Below are positions 23,665 to 34,989 of a DNA stretch of 64,000 bases, in pieces. This DNA comes from Sordaria brevicollis (lineage: Eukaryota > Ascomycota > Sordariomycetes > Sordariales > Sordariaceae). The notes below the pieces were generated by a model. The model was given only the letters and a program-made list of their open reading frames with translations. It was not told where the DNA came from and did not search any database. How positions within the stretch are numbered: the first letter of the stretch is position 1; the number at the start of each line of letters is the position of its first letter. Where the stretch lies: positions 992,001 to 1,056,000 of the forward strand of contig JAUTDP010000001.1 in the NCBI GenBank assembly GCA_033439795.1. Direction: 5' to 3'. The translations under genes and the position numbers were made by a program.

Positions 23665-25395
23665 GAAGAAAGTCGATATAGAGAGTCAGACAATGACTGA
23701 CTGACTGTGAAGTCTGAAGGGTGGGTGGGTGATGTTGTAGAGACTATGGTAAGGTTGGAATAAAAGAAGTGGAAGAATCCGAGACTGGGTGGATGGAGAT
23801 GGTTCTGTTGTTGTTATGGTTCGGTCGGAGTCGGGAACTCCATGAAACAGGGCAGGATCAAAAGAGTCGACAATTCGTACCTGAGCAAAACCCGATGCAA
23901 CCAAGCACTTTGCAAGCATTCACGAATCAGAAAATCCAGATGTTCTGGTGGTTGCAACCGAGAATTCCGTGGAAGGCGCCAAGAGCCCGAAACAGAGAGG
24001 AAGGGACGGAAATCAAGAATGCGCCTGCCATCTCGTGCGTGACGTAACCCAACCTACAGCGCGATAACGCAGCCTCCCCTCTATCACATGCATGCGGGGA
24101 GCCTGGGCTCTTGGGTTTGGGGCACTGCAATTGGGGTTCCCTATTGCAGCTGCTCGTCAACTGTCAGGCATAATATTGTGCCTGCATTGACCCCACTGAA
24201 TGAATCTGCCAAGACATTGCACAGCTCGACTGCACCGGTCAGTGCACGATTGTGAGTTTGAGTCTCTGGATGAATCGAGCATCTGTCAATCACGTCCGGT
24301 GAGGTGCAAGCTGTTCCACAGTCGAACTTGAACTTAAAGACGAGCACCTGTCATCGAATTTCTATCACAGCAACCTTCTTTACCTGTCCGTTCAAAGCGG
24401 GCATTTACGTTCCCCTGTGGAGTATCTGTCATCGGTACCTCTATGGCCGACGGGTGAGATGGGAGCTCAGGGAGGCACGGTGGCCATCGACCATTATTCG
24501 CAATGTCATTGCACTTTGCAACTGTTTCGGTGAGCCAAGTTGACGTTGATGAATGAGCAGAAGCGACCCAATCGTCAATCGTCTTCAATCAGTTCATCCT
24601 GTCCTAGAGGTAATCCCACTCACCTTCCATTCGTCTCCCCCATCATGGTCTGGCGTGGGCCACAATTGCCCCTTCCGAGCTCGACACTGGAGTGTCTCTG
24701 CCCTGAGGAAGGAGCTGGCCACCCGACGGAGCTTCATCTTGCCAAATGGGCAAGCGTGTTGGACTGGACCACAGCGGCATGTGGATCGATCGAGCTTGAG
24801 TGAGGAAGGAACCATGAAGCCGCAACCACATTCGGGACCGAGGCCGACACCGTTCGATTCCGAGGAGATGCCTCGCGCAATCATGATGCAGTGCCTGGAA
24901 GTTGCCGGTTGGGATAGCAATATGAGGCATGAGCGCTCCGTCATGTTGTAGGAGACATGGACGGGAAAGGGCCTGGTTGCAAAGACGGGTGGACAGCCCA
25001 GATGGATTCTACAATTCCAAGGGACTGATGGGAAGGAGTGGGAAACCAAACACCGTCAATCTGACCTGACAAGTGTCAACCACGGGATAATTTATGAAAG
25101 GAAGCATCAACATGGCGCCAGTCCAAGCAGCAAGGCACCCGACTGCCCAAGACTCACCCCAAGAAACCACCATCAACACCAGATCAAGGAGCCGACAACC
25201 AAGTTCCAAAAACCATTTCCTTCCCAAATGAGTTTTGACGGGCCGGACCTCTTGTCCTGTGTTCCATTCCAGAAACCCAACCAGATCAGCCAACGGCCAA
25301 GTCGGTCCAGACACAGAAATCAGAAATCAGAGAGCCTCCTATGAACAAACCACCCAATCAGAATCCAGCTGGGTTCCAAAGCTCCCGTCTTACAG
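23665..25395. other. Intergenic, no gene seen
   Basis: Upstream DNA of the promethin-like gene and further spacer. Open frames are short, and none has splice sites or gene-like codon use. Confidence 0.5.
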
Positions 25396-25481
25396 TGTCA
25401 GATTGGCCACTATACCACATCAGCAAAATGTGAGCGCTCCTGATAGAGGAGCAGTGGGTACAATCGTCGTATATTCTGACA
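25396..25481. mobile_element. 86-bp miniature inverted-repeat element, copy 1
   Basis: Begins TGTCAGATT and ends ATTCTGACA, an inverted repeat of TGTCAGA (8 of 9 bases if extended). An internal perfect hairpin GCTCCT...AGGAGC lies in the middle. Identical over all 86 bases to copy 2 at 25693-25778. No open frame. The size is in the range of the small Neurospora Guest-type elements, but I cannot confirm that identity. Confidence 0.65.
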
Positions 25482-25640
25482 CACCCCCCCAGCTGAACCG
25501 GAATCCAATGCGGGCTTCGGAAAGCTGAGTTACCCCCTATAATGCCCTAGTGCGTAGGGTAGTGAGGTAGGATGGCAGATGCTGAGGTTTTTATCCAATC
25601 ACGTTTGGCGGGGAGAAGCTTCTTTTGTTAAAAACAGTCT

Positions 25641-25724
25641 GCCCTGAGCGTGAATTGAACGCGGCACCTCCAGCGCAAATCAGACTGTTAATTGTCAGAT
25701 TGGCCACTATACCACATCAGCAAA
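25641..25724 (-). tRNA. tRNA-like sequence, probably a degenerate tRNA gene
   Basis: On the minus strand a consensus A box, TGGTATAGTGG (25714-25704), is followed 44 bases later by a consensus B box, GTTCAATTC (25660-25652). The T arm pairs in only three of five positions, and the acceptor strands pair poorly. The 5' part belongs to the 86-bp repeat. It looks like a broken or hybrid tRNA, not a working one. No anticodon is assigned. Confidence 0.3.
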
Positions 25725-25778
25725 ATGTGAGCGCTCCTGATAGAGGAGCAGTGGGTACAATCGTCGTATATTCTGACA
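25693..25778. mobile_element. 86-bp miniature inverted-repeat element, copy 2
   Basis: Identical to copy 1, 211 bp away in the same orientation. It adjoins the tRNA-like sequence, and its left end supplies that sequence's A box. I see no clear target-site duplication at either copy. Confidence 0.65.
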
Positions 25779-26582
25779 TACAGTCTCACTTTCCCCTGGA
25801 AAACTGGTGCCGTGTCTTGCATGCCCGTCTTCCAGACTCTCCCTGTAGGGCCACTCGCTGTCAAGCATGGCTACAGGGGAACAGGGGTCCAATTTCGGTG
25901 CCTAATTCTTGTCTCGTAGCTTTCTCCACATTTGCTCCCACGCTTGCTCAGCACTAGCACTCTTCTCGACAAGCTTCTTGTACTCTCGTGTTGGATGCAA
26001 GTTTAACTGACCGACGGCAGAATCACCTTCTTTCTCTTTTCGAGATGGCCCTCTTTGCCGTTATGCGACTTGCCAACGTCCTTCTTCTCTTCTTTACCCG
26101 GCACCGGTCTTCAACAGCCACGCCTTGTTTCTCTCTTTCGTTTTTTCGGCCCATCTCTCCCATCTCCCTTTACAGGGCGGTGCGATGGTTCAAAGTTAAA
26201 CACCCGGTTTGAGACCTTCTCAACAACAGGTCCGATCTTCCCTGTTCAGCAATCATCATCAGGGCCCTAGGGGTTTGGGAAACGTAAGAGTTGGAGGGGA
26301 CAGGGTCAATATACAGCACGGAGGACTACGACGCAGACCGACAACAACGAGTGAACAAATCAAAGGGACTTCGCCATCATTCCCCAGTGCCACAGTTACG
26401 CTCGGGAAATATCCATCTCGCATGCGCCGCCAAGAGCATTGAAACAAACTCACGATATCGATATACCTTTAAGCTCGAGATGCTCAGTTCCAAGCCGCCC
26501 CCACCGCCCTCTCCATCAACACCTTGAGAGCCGCAATACCCAAAGAGCTGCGCCACCCTGCCCATCCATAGCTAACAGCTTG

Positions 26583-27666
26583 ATGCCGCGGGACAACTCC
26601 CTGCGGCACCCGCCGCCCGCCCATGTCTTCGATCATCCTACCAACCCCGTGGTCGAGTCCTGGCTAGATACCCTTCCGCCCTTGCCCAAAGAGCCCTGTC
26701 GCCGGGACGTCAAACAATGGCGCCGCGCGCAAAGTGGCTTTTTATCAGCCCATAGGACCTGGTTCATCTTCTCAGTCATCATTCGCGCCATCTCGACTGT
26801 CGCGGCCATCGTTGCCTGCGGCCTGAACGTGGCGATATTCGTTGAAAGCCGACTGTACTGGAGGGCAATCCCAGGGAGGATGATTGCCGTGCTTGTGGTG
26901 GTAGGTCTGCCCTGCACCTTGGTCGGGATGAGGGGGAACCATGGGAGGAGCCTGTCATGCTGACTGATCTTTTGTGACAAGGCACCGATCATCGTTATCT
27001 GGAACAGTGCCGAGCTCGTCACAATATGCATCCGCAAATCGAGAGGGATACCTGCTGTGTATCATGCCTGGGCTGATGGGATATTGTTTGTCGGCCTCGC
27101 CACGACAACAGGGGTCGTGCTGGTCGATCTGATCATTGGGATCGCGACGTTGGGTCAGCTATATGATGAACCATTGGCGAAGGGTATTGTCGAGGTTGCC
27201 TTGCTGATTCTATTGATGTGAGTCTTCACTTCTTCAACCTCCACGGGCCTTAGTCAACTCAAGATGACTGACCGTATCCAACAGGGTCCTCCACTCCTTT
27301 CTCTTCTTCAACTACTTCTGCCACAAGCTGGATAGACACGACCCGGGACCATTCGTGAAGACGACCAATCTGCCGATGGACAATGTGGAGACCACGACAC
27401 CGGAAGCGGAATCACCTACGACGCAGGCTGAACCACCTTTTCGCTACAAGTCGTACGAATACTACGCCAAGGAAGACATGGGGACCGCAAATGCCGGAAA
27501 GACGCCAGATGGAGGATTTGTAATCGATATAGGGATCGACGACATGGGACATACCGTTGCAGGGCGCCCGGCAGTAGCAATGGTGCCGTCTGAGGCTCAG
27601 AGACGGTGTGAGATCCCGATTTTGCCTTCAGTTTTTTCTCCGCAGAAGCACGAAAGGTCCGTATGA
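26583..27666 (+). CDS. Four-transmembrane hypothetical membrane protein
   Basis: Not recognised by name. Three exons, 26583-26900, 26982-27217 and 27285-27666, with introns 26901-26981 and 27218-27284 (branch sites TGCTGAC and ACTGACC), give 311 residues. The N-terminal 58 residues are Pro-rich and soluble. Four hydrophobic segments follow: around residues 61-90, 99-122, 137-165 and 170-195, each the length of a membrane helix. The C-terminal 110 residues are hydrophilic, Thr/Glu-rich and probably cytoplasmic. This layout is common among fungal plasma-membrane proteins of unknown role. The first acceptor is AAG, less usual than YAG, but it restores a long membrane frame exactly. The start at 26583 is the first ATG in this frame after an upstream stop-rich region. 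Confidence 0.8.
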
Positions 27667-29916
27667 GGGACGCTGTCACCTGCATGTCCATGCATGATGA
27701 GGAAGAGCAAAAGTTGGATACACCATAGAGGTAATGATGACCGTAATGACGTTGGAGCAATAAAAAGGAAACGAATAGAACATGGCTTGAGACGGATGCC
27801 AAAGCAGGAAAATGACGAAGTGTACTATGCCACCTCTTTGAAGCTCTGCGGATGGGCCCACACTCTGTGAGAACAGAGCGAGCAAGATGTTGGATAAACA
27901 AAGGTCTAGCAGAGAAGGTAGCCCTTGCTCGCCAATCAATGAAAGAATTAACACGAAAAAACTGGACACACTTTTACGGTTTATTCTACCTACTTGCGCA
28001 GCTCGCAAACAGGTGCCGTGGCTAGCCATAGTGACTATGCGCATCCTTTGTTGGCCTCGGATCAACGCTTCCCTCCCTCTTTCCCTCTTCTGATGCTGAC
28101 TATTGTTCTTTACACTGATACTAACTCTACACAGTCTATCCGTACCGGCTCTTACACTTCAACCCCTACCTACCTCCACCTTATGTAGGCTACTACCTGG
28201 AGACACAACACTATCCCTTCCAGCGTCCAAAATCCGATCGGCGGTAAGCGAACATAGGCCCTTGTGGCTCTTTACACACGACAACCCCGAGCTCGTATTT
28301 GATCTGGCCACCTAAGTTCCTTTATAATTCACATGGTGAGAGGAAGTTTCTGGTTTTTCCATTTCCATCACACCAAGGCTCCGAGACGGCGAGGCCCAGA
28401 TCCATGCACCAGCTTGAGACCCAGCCGCGACATAGACCATGCCCAACCAGGGGCACTCAACAGTCGATCCCAACGACCGACACCGCCCGGCTACTCCACA
28501 AGACCGCGGCGTTATGACTAGAGGTAGGTAGCTATAAACGTTAGGGGACATCGACTCAGGTTAGAACACCTTCCAGCCTGGCAGTGACCTAACCCCGACT
28601 GACGACCTAGCTACGGCGTCCATCGAAAGCTTTTGTGTTACTGTTTCGATGGCCCTAGAAATGCCCGCGCTAGGATCTTCGTTGCTCACAGCTCAACCGC
28701 TCAACATATACACGGCTCTTACTCGCTTCACGTCCAGAAGCCCAAGATACGAAACATGCCCCTGGTCTGACGTTGGATCGGAGGCTCAAGCATGGGGTCG
28801 AGACGGAGCAGAGCCTCAACGCCTGACGTTGGGATAAAGTATGTGGCTGCGCGACGTTGAAAGTGGAGAAGCGACGGGAGGTTGGGGTTAAGGTTTCGCC
28901 TCGTGGTTCAGCCGTTCATGTTCAAGTTCCGCAGCAGGCTGCTGTGGGGGGTACATGTACCCGGCTAGAGATGGAAGACGTTGTGCGGGTTTGGACAAGG
29001 TACCTCTAGGTAGACAGACCCTTGGTGCTAACAGAATGATCTTGACCGACGCAGGGATAGACGCAGGGACGGACATGTGCATGTGCATGAGTAGAGGATT
29101 GGACATGAGCGCCATGCTGGAAGAGGCACAGGTTCATGTTCACGGGGGGGAGGATGGGCAGCAACTTGTACATAAAATATAAGGGCGCAGGTCAGAGAGC
29201 CTACCTACCTCTAGGTACCCTCATCTAGTGAACGGTTTCCCAACCGTGTGCGTAGCCCACAGACCTTTCTGTATCTCTGCTTGTAATTTGGGCTGACATC
29301 TTGAAGATTTGATCAGACATGAGCAGACGTGGAGGGATTCATGGGAAGAGCCACCAATTTGTAAGTCTCACCTCTCAAAGAACTTCTTCTCAAGATGCTA
29401 GTGACACTTGGAAGGATGGTCTACCACATGCAGGTTGCAATGTACTACTAAATGCACGTAGGTGCATGCTCATAGACAGCCGAAATCTCACGCCGGCATG
29501 CCTGGAGCTGAGTGCTATCACTGGTACCCTATCGAGCATGCAAGCACTGAAAGACTTGAAAAGGACCGTGTCATTGTCTCACGCAGTTCATCATGTCGCC
29601 CTTCGATGGTCTTGGATAGTTTGAAGGGCACTATGTGGTGAAACTGATGTCTGTTACGCTTTTCCTTTCGCTATGGTACCCGTTCGTGCTCCCAGTGAAT
29701 GAGAAAGCCGGCCATCTACTATCTAAAACATGCATCCGCTGTCCAAAACATACCTCATCGCAAAGGAGGAACCCGTCCCTTTTCATGCTCGAGCAGCCAT
29801 TTAGCGTACGCGGGTATATCCGCCCATTCCCGTATCACTATATCACCGTCCTTCTCTCCCTACCCCCTACCCCCAACCCAGTTCCCACCCCCTTCCATCA
29901 CCACAGGCTCACAGCA
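27667..29916. other. Intergenic, no gene seen
   Basis: No coding frame with support. Short motifs resembling CCTACCTCTAGGTA recur near 29000 and 29200. A possible short 3' region of the LDAH-like gene lies at the right end. Confidence 0.5.
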
Positions 29917-31368
29917 TCAACCCTCCAAAACCTCCTCAACCCAAAGCCTAACCTTCTCCGCCACCTGCTCCGAATGGTTGATACAAAACGCATGCGGAAT
30001 CTTGTCCTCATCAATGACAATCTTCGTCGTTCCTCCCTCCTTGGTGGTGTGCCCTTGCTTCTTACGGGACTCGATGAACTCATCCCGGTACTTATCAGCC
30101 ACCCAGTGATCATTTTGGCCGAAGTAGAGGAAGAATTTTGGTTTCTTTGCTTCCCTCTCCCCCTTGTTATGTTTTTGGGCGATGGGCTGCTGGTCATGGG
30201 GCTGTGAGAGATGGTGCTGGTGTTGCTGGTTTTCGTGCTGAAGCTGGGCTTCAACCCTCTCCCAATCCTCCTCCACAGCCTCCATCTCCTTCGCCACCGC
30301 CTCTTCATCTTGGGAGCCAGAAGCAGTCGACGTTGACCCCTCCCCCTCAGAAGAAGAAGAACAAGAAGTCCACCACCCCCACCTCCCCTCCCCATCCCTA
30401 ATAACCCCCATCTCATCCTTCCCCAAATGCAAAGCCTGCCAAATCCCATCCCTACTCCTCAAAAACTCCCTCGTCGTCACCTCACTCCCATGCTCACTCA
30501 TCCCCAACACCCTTCTCGTAATCCACCTCAACGCGAAAGTCGGGACCAAATCCACAACCCTCTTCGCCAGCACATGCGCGTACTGGTTTAGGAACGGCAC
30601 CGCCCGTATGCGACTGAGGTGAAGGCCAGAGGGGGATAAGTGCATTTGGTGGATCGTCGGAAACAACAGTAGCGCGGCGCTGATGGGGAGTTGGCCCCTA
30701 GCGAGAAGGGACCGATGTAAGATCTCCAAACTCAAAAACCCCCCAACCGAATGTCCAGCCAGCAAAATCTCATCATACCCCCCCTCCTTCTCATCCACCT
30801 TCACCAGAGATTCATAAAGGTAAGCAATCTGCTCTTCTAGCACAAACGGCTCTGTCTCCGACGACCCAGGCTTGAAGGGTTGGTGGTCAGAGTCGGAAAA
30901 GCCGATGAGGTTTTGACCGTAGATGTGGAAGGTTATTGGTTGTTGGCCTGATCCTGGTAGGGAAGAGAAGAAGGGGAATTCGAGCTCGTTGAGCAGGGTG
31001 CGGAGGTGGGTGAGGAAGGGGGTGTAGTAGGAGATTAGGCCGGGGTTGCCGGTGATGAAGAAGATGAGGTAGCGTTTGGGTTTTGTGCCGGTGGTTGTGG
31101 TGGTGGTGGTGGCGTGGGGGGATGGGTATTCGAGGAAGGGGACGGGGCCGGTTGGACGCCGTGTGTTTGTTGATGGATGTGGTGGTGGTGGTTGGAGTGG
31201 GATTGAGGAGGCCCCTGAGACAGACGACATTTTGCTGAAGCTGGCGGCTGGAATTGGCCGTTGTGTTGTTGTCAAAGCAACAGATGCTGACGACAAAGGA
31301 AACTTGAGGGTGTTTAGATGAGTGGACACGTTCGGCAGCAGTCGTTGTCGAATAAACCTCCGGAGCAT
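29917..31368 (-). CDS. Lipid-droplet-associated hydrolase, LDAH family
   Basis: Alpha/beta hydrolase of the LDAH family (a lipase/esterase-like enzyme on lipid droplets). Uninterrupted frame; 483 residues from ATG 31368 or 437 from ATG 31230. Core features: the strand YLIFFITGNPGLISYYTPF, typical of this family; the nucleophile elbow GHSVGG with its Ser; the acid motif YFGQNDHWV; and the catalytic His in IPHAFCINHSE near the C terminus. An insert of roughly 100 residues, low-complexity and Gln/Glu/His-rich, separates the lid region from the acid motif. The longer start adds MLRRFIRQRLLPNV..., Arg-rich and without acids, which resembles a mitochondrial presequence; the shorter start MSSVSGASS is the conventional choice. 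Which start is used cannot be settled from sequence. Confidence 0.9.
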   Translation of the reverse strand: MLRRFIRQRLLPNVSTHLNTLKFPLSSASVALTTTQRPIPAASFSKMSSVSGASSIPLQPPPPHPSTNTRRPTGPVPFLEYPSPHATTTTTTTGTKPKRYLIFFITGNPGLISYYTPFLTHLRTLLNELEFPFFSSLPGSGQQPITFHIYGQNLIGFSDSDHQPFKPGSSETEPFVLEEQIAYLYESLVKVDEKEGGYDEILLAGHSVGGFLSLEILHRSLLARGQLPISAALLLFPTIHQMHLSPSGLHLSRIRAVPFLNQYAHVLAKRVVDLVPTFALRWITRRVLGMSEHGSEVTTREFLRSRDGIWQALHLGKDEMGVIRDGEGRWGWWTSCSSSSEGEGSTSTASGSQDEEAVAKEMEAVEEDWERVEAQLQHENQQHQHHLSQPHDQQPIAQKHNKGEREAKKPKFFLYFGQNDHWVADKYRDEFIESRKKQGHTTKEGGTTKIVIDEDKIPHAFCINHSEQVAEKVRLWVEEVLEG

Positions 31369-32170
31369 GGCCGTGGGCCGTGGTATGCACACATGTGCTC
31401 CGGCACTCGACCTGAAGTCGGGACGAACCGACGGTAGTCGTTGATAGTGGGCCCGCACATGTGGGAGGTTGAGCCAATCATGGCACACCACCGGTCGACC
31501 GGACCCACTATGCCAAGACTTGGATCCCCTGAAAAATAGCACCCACCACCACTGAAATGACCAGAGCCGCATTTGATATCAGACGTCACGTCCCAAATGG
31601 CGAGATGTCTCGTTACTCGCCGTTGTGTATCCCGCTCAGTATCTCACCCCTCTGATTGCAATACCGTATAAAACCGACAAACCTGCTATAAACTAGCGCA
31701 GGGTTGAAGGAATTGCCGCATTCGACGCCCACTGTCAGGTACCTCTATGGAAAGCTGGGCTTGTCGACACCCCGGCTTCATTCAACGCCCGCAACGTCCC
31801 TGGACCATGCCTCCGTGTTTCATTGCACACGTCAGACCAGATGTACTGCTTTGAAAGTCGGTTAAGTTCAAGTCACGAACGGCATCACATCAAAGAATCG
31901 GAAATGTGGAAAGTCATCAATTCCACGATGACATCTACCTACGTCACACCACCCTACACGAAGCTATTTACAAGCATGGACCCCCGATAACCACAAAACA
32001 CATCAAGGCCGTGTTGGTTGCCGCTACAAGGGAGCAAGCAGACATAGGGAAGAAAGGGTTGTCGAAGAGGACTTGAGATGCACGCTCAACCAAGACTTTC
32101 CCGCTACCAACAAAAGAACATGTTGCTGTAATACTGCGTGGACAAACAGAGCCGAGAGATATTAACGGTG
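31369..32170. other. Intergenic, upstream of the LDAH-like gene
   Basis: Promoter-side DNA of the hydrolase gene; nothing else recognisable. Confidence 0.4.
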
Positions 32171-32174
32171 ATAT

Positions 32175-33150
32175 AGGGGACCTTTAAACGGTTGAAATGG
32201 AATAATCGTTAATTAACGCTATTTAACCGTTGAAATTCCTTAAGCGTTGGAAATTTCCTAAGCGTTGAGAATCCCTAACCGTTGGGCCGGGAAGAATGCT
32301 AAGCCTCCCGGCCCGCTACAAAACCCTTAAAAATAACGAAAATCTTCCCGTTTAAGAAAGTACGATAAATAAAGGAAAGAAGGTAAAGGAGAAAAAAAAA
32401 GGAAAGAAAGAAGGAGAAAAAGAGAGAGAAAGAAGCGGGGTTAACGAAATAAAAAGTATAAAGTCCCTAACTCAAAATCTTCTCAAATTCTTCCTCTTCT
32501 AACGATTATCGCCGCTACTATAACGATAACGATAACGATAATAATAATAATAACGATAACGATAACGATAACGACAACGATAACGATAATAATAACGATA
32601 ATAATAACGATAATAATAACGATAACGATAACAATAATAATAACGATAACGATAATAATAACGATATTATCCTCTTTACTTTTTTACTTCTTTATTCTTT
32701 TTTACCTCTTTATTCCTCTTTACCTTTTTATTCCTCTTTACCTCTTTATTCCTTTTTACCTCTTTATTCCTCCTTTTAACTAAAGGCTAATTTTTATTCA
32801 TTATATTATAGGTCAATTGCCTCGATAGTAATAATAATAACGATAGCGATAGCGATAACGATAGCGATAAAGCGAAAAATACTTAAGTAGGCAATAATAG
32901 AAAGGAAAGAGGAAGGAAGAAAGAGGAAGGAAGAAGGAGGAAAAGGAGGAAAGAGGAAGAGGAAGGAAGAAGAAAAAGGAAGAGGAAGGAGTAGAAGCCA
33001 TTTACATTAGTGCGAGGCTAGCCAGCCAATTAAATTTAGCCCCCAGCTCCCAACGGTTAAAATATCCCAACGCTTAAAAAAACTCAACGGTTAATAAGCG
33101 TTAAGATCAGAGCAATTCGGAGCCAACGCTTAAGACCACCTAACCGTTCC
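32175..33150. mobile_element. AT-rich segment bounded by inverted clusters of AACGGTT/AAGCGTT motifs
   Basis: The left border (about 32190-32290) has repeated CCGTTGAAA, TAAGCGTTGG and AACCGTTGGG; the right border (about 33050-33150) has CCCAACGGTTAAA, CCAACGCTTAA and CTAACCGTTCC, largely the reverse complements. Between them lie a TAACGA/TAATAA microsatellite (32519-32670), pyrimidine and purine runs and no coding frame. Mirrored subterminal motifs suggest a non-autonomous DNA transposon, but I cannot fix exact ends or a target duplication. Confidence 0.4.
32519..32670. repeat. TAACGA / TAATAA compound microsatellite
   Basis: Mixed six-base and three-base units, AACGAT and AAT, over about 150 bases. 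A shorter relative stands at about 32826-32872. Confidence 0.9.
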
Positions 33151-33177
33151 TAGCTAGGTAGATAACCGGTAATGGAG

Positions 33178-33213
33178 AGAGAGAGAAGAAGAAGAAGAAG
33201 AAGAAGAAGAAAG
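33178..33213 (+). repeat. GA/GAA microsatellite
   Basis: A run of GA units changing to about ten GAA units, just downstream of the gene remnant. Confidence 0.9.
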
Positions 33214-33244
33214 CAACCCCGGAAACACCAAGAAAGCAAACAGC

Positions 33245-33680
33245 CTAAAGGCTAGAAATGTGAGAGCACGCCTTCTCGAAACGCTTGCGCTCTTCCTCAG
33301 GATCGACGGTTGGGACGCGCATGTCGCGCGCGTTCTTGACATAATGGCCCAGGAAGTCCACCTCTTCTCGATCATGACGCCAATAATGGCCTTTTCGCCC
33401 TCTCGGATCTGGTCGTCCAACTTCATGTCGCGCCAAGTGTCTTGGGCTTTCGGCTCGTGGCCTACACCGGACCTGTAGGTTAAGCACCAGGGAAGGGCGG
33501 CGTCGTTTGCCCGGTTGTGGGCGGATGACGTGGTGGGAGGTCGATCCCACATCGCCGAGGTCTCGGCCTCACCGATCAGGAGCTCGAATGCCCATCTGTT
33601 CGAAGGCGAGCGCAATCCCATCAGGTTAGCATGACTGATTGCGGACTCTGGGACCTGACGGGATTGAAAGCACAAAGACT
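33245..33680 (-). pseudogene. Frameshifted gene remnant, function unknown
   Basis: The minus strand shows a gene-like frame (...GHEPKAQDTWRDMKLDD...KAIIGVMIEKR) that breaks near 33355 and continues in another frame as VDFLGHYVKNARDMRV...KACSHISSL, stop at 33245-33247. Adding one base to the short G run would join both parts smoothly, so a 1-nt deletion (or sequence error) is the simplest reading. A possible upstream intron has donor GTAAGT near 33684. Upstream exons may extend toward 34250 but I cannot support them. The protein family is not recognised. It lies 1.1 kb from the retrotransposon insertion. Confidence 0.45.
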
Positions 33681-33964
33681 TACCCTAGCACCACTGGTGT
33701 GTTATGTTGCTGCCAGCAGGAAAGGCAGCGAAGGAAAGCAAGAGCGCGGAAGGCCTCGTTACGAACGACTTTCCTGAAGCAGTCGATTGAGTTGTCGAAA
33801 CGCAAAGCATGCTAGGCTGCGCCGCGCCTGGAGAAGGCTGTCGGAGAGGGAGTCAAGACGGAGAAGGAGGAGAAGTAGCCAGAATCCATGGTCTTCGTCG
33901 AATCGGCGGCGCTCGGGGTGAAGCGCCGCTCTGGTGAAGACTGATTTGGACATACTGAGATGAG

Positions 33965-34075
33965 GCAGCAAGTGTCCACGCCCGGAGACTGGGTGGCAGG
34001 GAGAGACGGCTCCAGTCTGCTCTCGGTCTTGAGGCCGACTCGGACTCAAGAGGCGACAGTGGCTCTTTGTGACGG
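33965..34075 (-). repeat. Dispersed segment, copy related to 43243-43338
   Basis: The reverse complement matches 43243-43338 at roughly nine of ten positions, with small indels. Shared stretches include AGAGCCACTGTCGCCTCTTGA and CTCCGGGCGTGGACA. In translation both give KEPLSPLES...SRPRA, so it may be a piece of a duplicated gene. Confidence 0.7.
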
Positions 34076-34781
34076 GTCTTCACGAGACCGATGGGGTAGA
34101 CCAGCTTCTTGCCCCGCGAGGTTACGCGGCGACAAGGAGAGTTAGTACCGACAGAGGGGTCAGAAACGAGACCACCATCACCAGACGAAGAAGCTGCTCG
34201 GGGCAGGCTCTCTGGTCCACGCTGGCGGCGTGTTAGAATGTCCAATCAACAAAGGGAAACAGGAAAAATTATGGACGTACCCATAAGCCCTTTTGTTCGC
34301 TTGGGTCATTTGGCCCGACTGGTCGCGGTGGTGTTCTGGGGGGTAGGGGCGATGAGTGGTGAAGGGTCGTGAAGGGAGCAGGGTCCGTACGAAGTGACGG
34401 AGGAGGGACTTGGAGAAGAAGATGACAAGTGTCGATATGAGCGTATCCCGCCATGAAATCATGGCTGTCGGAAAGAAGATGTATGGATTGGTTGTTGAAC
34501 AACTGAAGAGTACATCTTGGAGGAGGAGAAGAGGAGTGGGTGTTGAGTGGTGAGGAGAAGAGAAGAGTCCATGGGGGGACCGCGGGCTTCTTATATGTGC
34601 GGGAGATGAGGGACTCAAGGAGGCTGCGCGTCCAGTGTTGTCTGGGTGGGGCAAGAGCCCTGGAGGAACGACTCACGAGCGAAGGAGCACACAGTGAAAC
34701 TCCGGTTCTGAGTCCCACCACAAGCCCCATCGGCGAAGGCGAAGTAGGGCAAGAGCAGTGGCAGAACGGACAGCAAGTTAC

Positions 34782-34979
34782 TATTGAATCTGCACGACTG
34801 GGACGAATGGAATGAGGAGGAGGAGTGGATAAAAAGAAGAAAGAAAGCTTAATCATTGAGGAAAAGGGAAGAGCTTACCGGGTAGGCAAGCGAGCAATAT
34901 ATATATAAGTGGTAGCAATATTATAAAACAATCTAAAACTATATTACAATATCCTATCTATTTAGTAAGATCTCTAATA
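34782..34979 (-). repeat. 3' LTR of the copia element
   Basis: 198 bp, aligned without length change to 40899-41096. Differences are C/T and G/A transitions. The half next to unique DNA keeps more G and C than the inner half. Confidence 0.9.
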
Positions 34980-34989
34980 CTCCCCCTCG
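34980..34989 (-). other. Polypurine tract of the copia element
   Basis: CGAGGGGGAG on the minus strand, directly adjacent to the LTR; primes plus-strand DNA synthesis in such elements. Confidence 0.8.

Noticed and set aside
32519..32670. CRISPR-like or telomere-like array
   Set aside because: Simple microsatellite without spacers or a telomere unit; the organism is a eukaryote.
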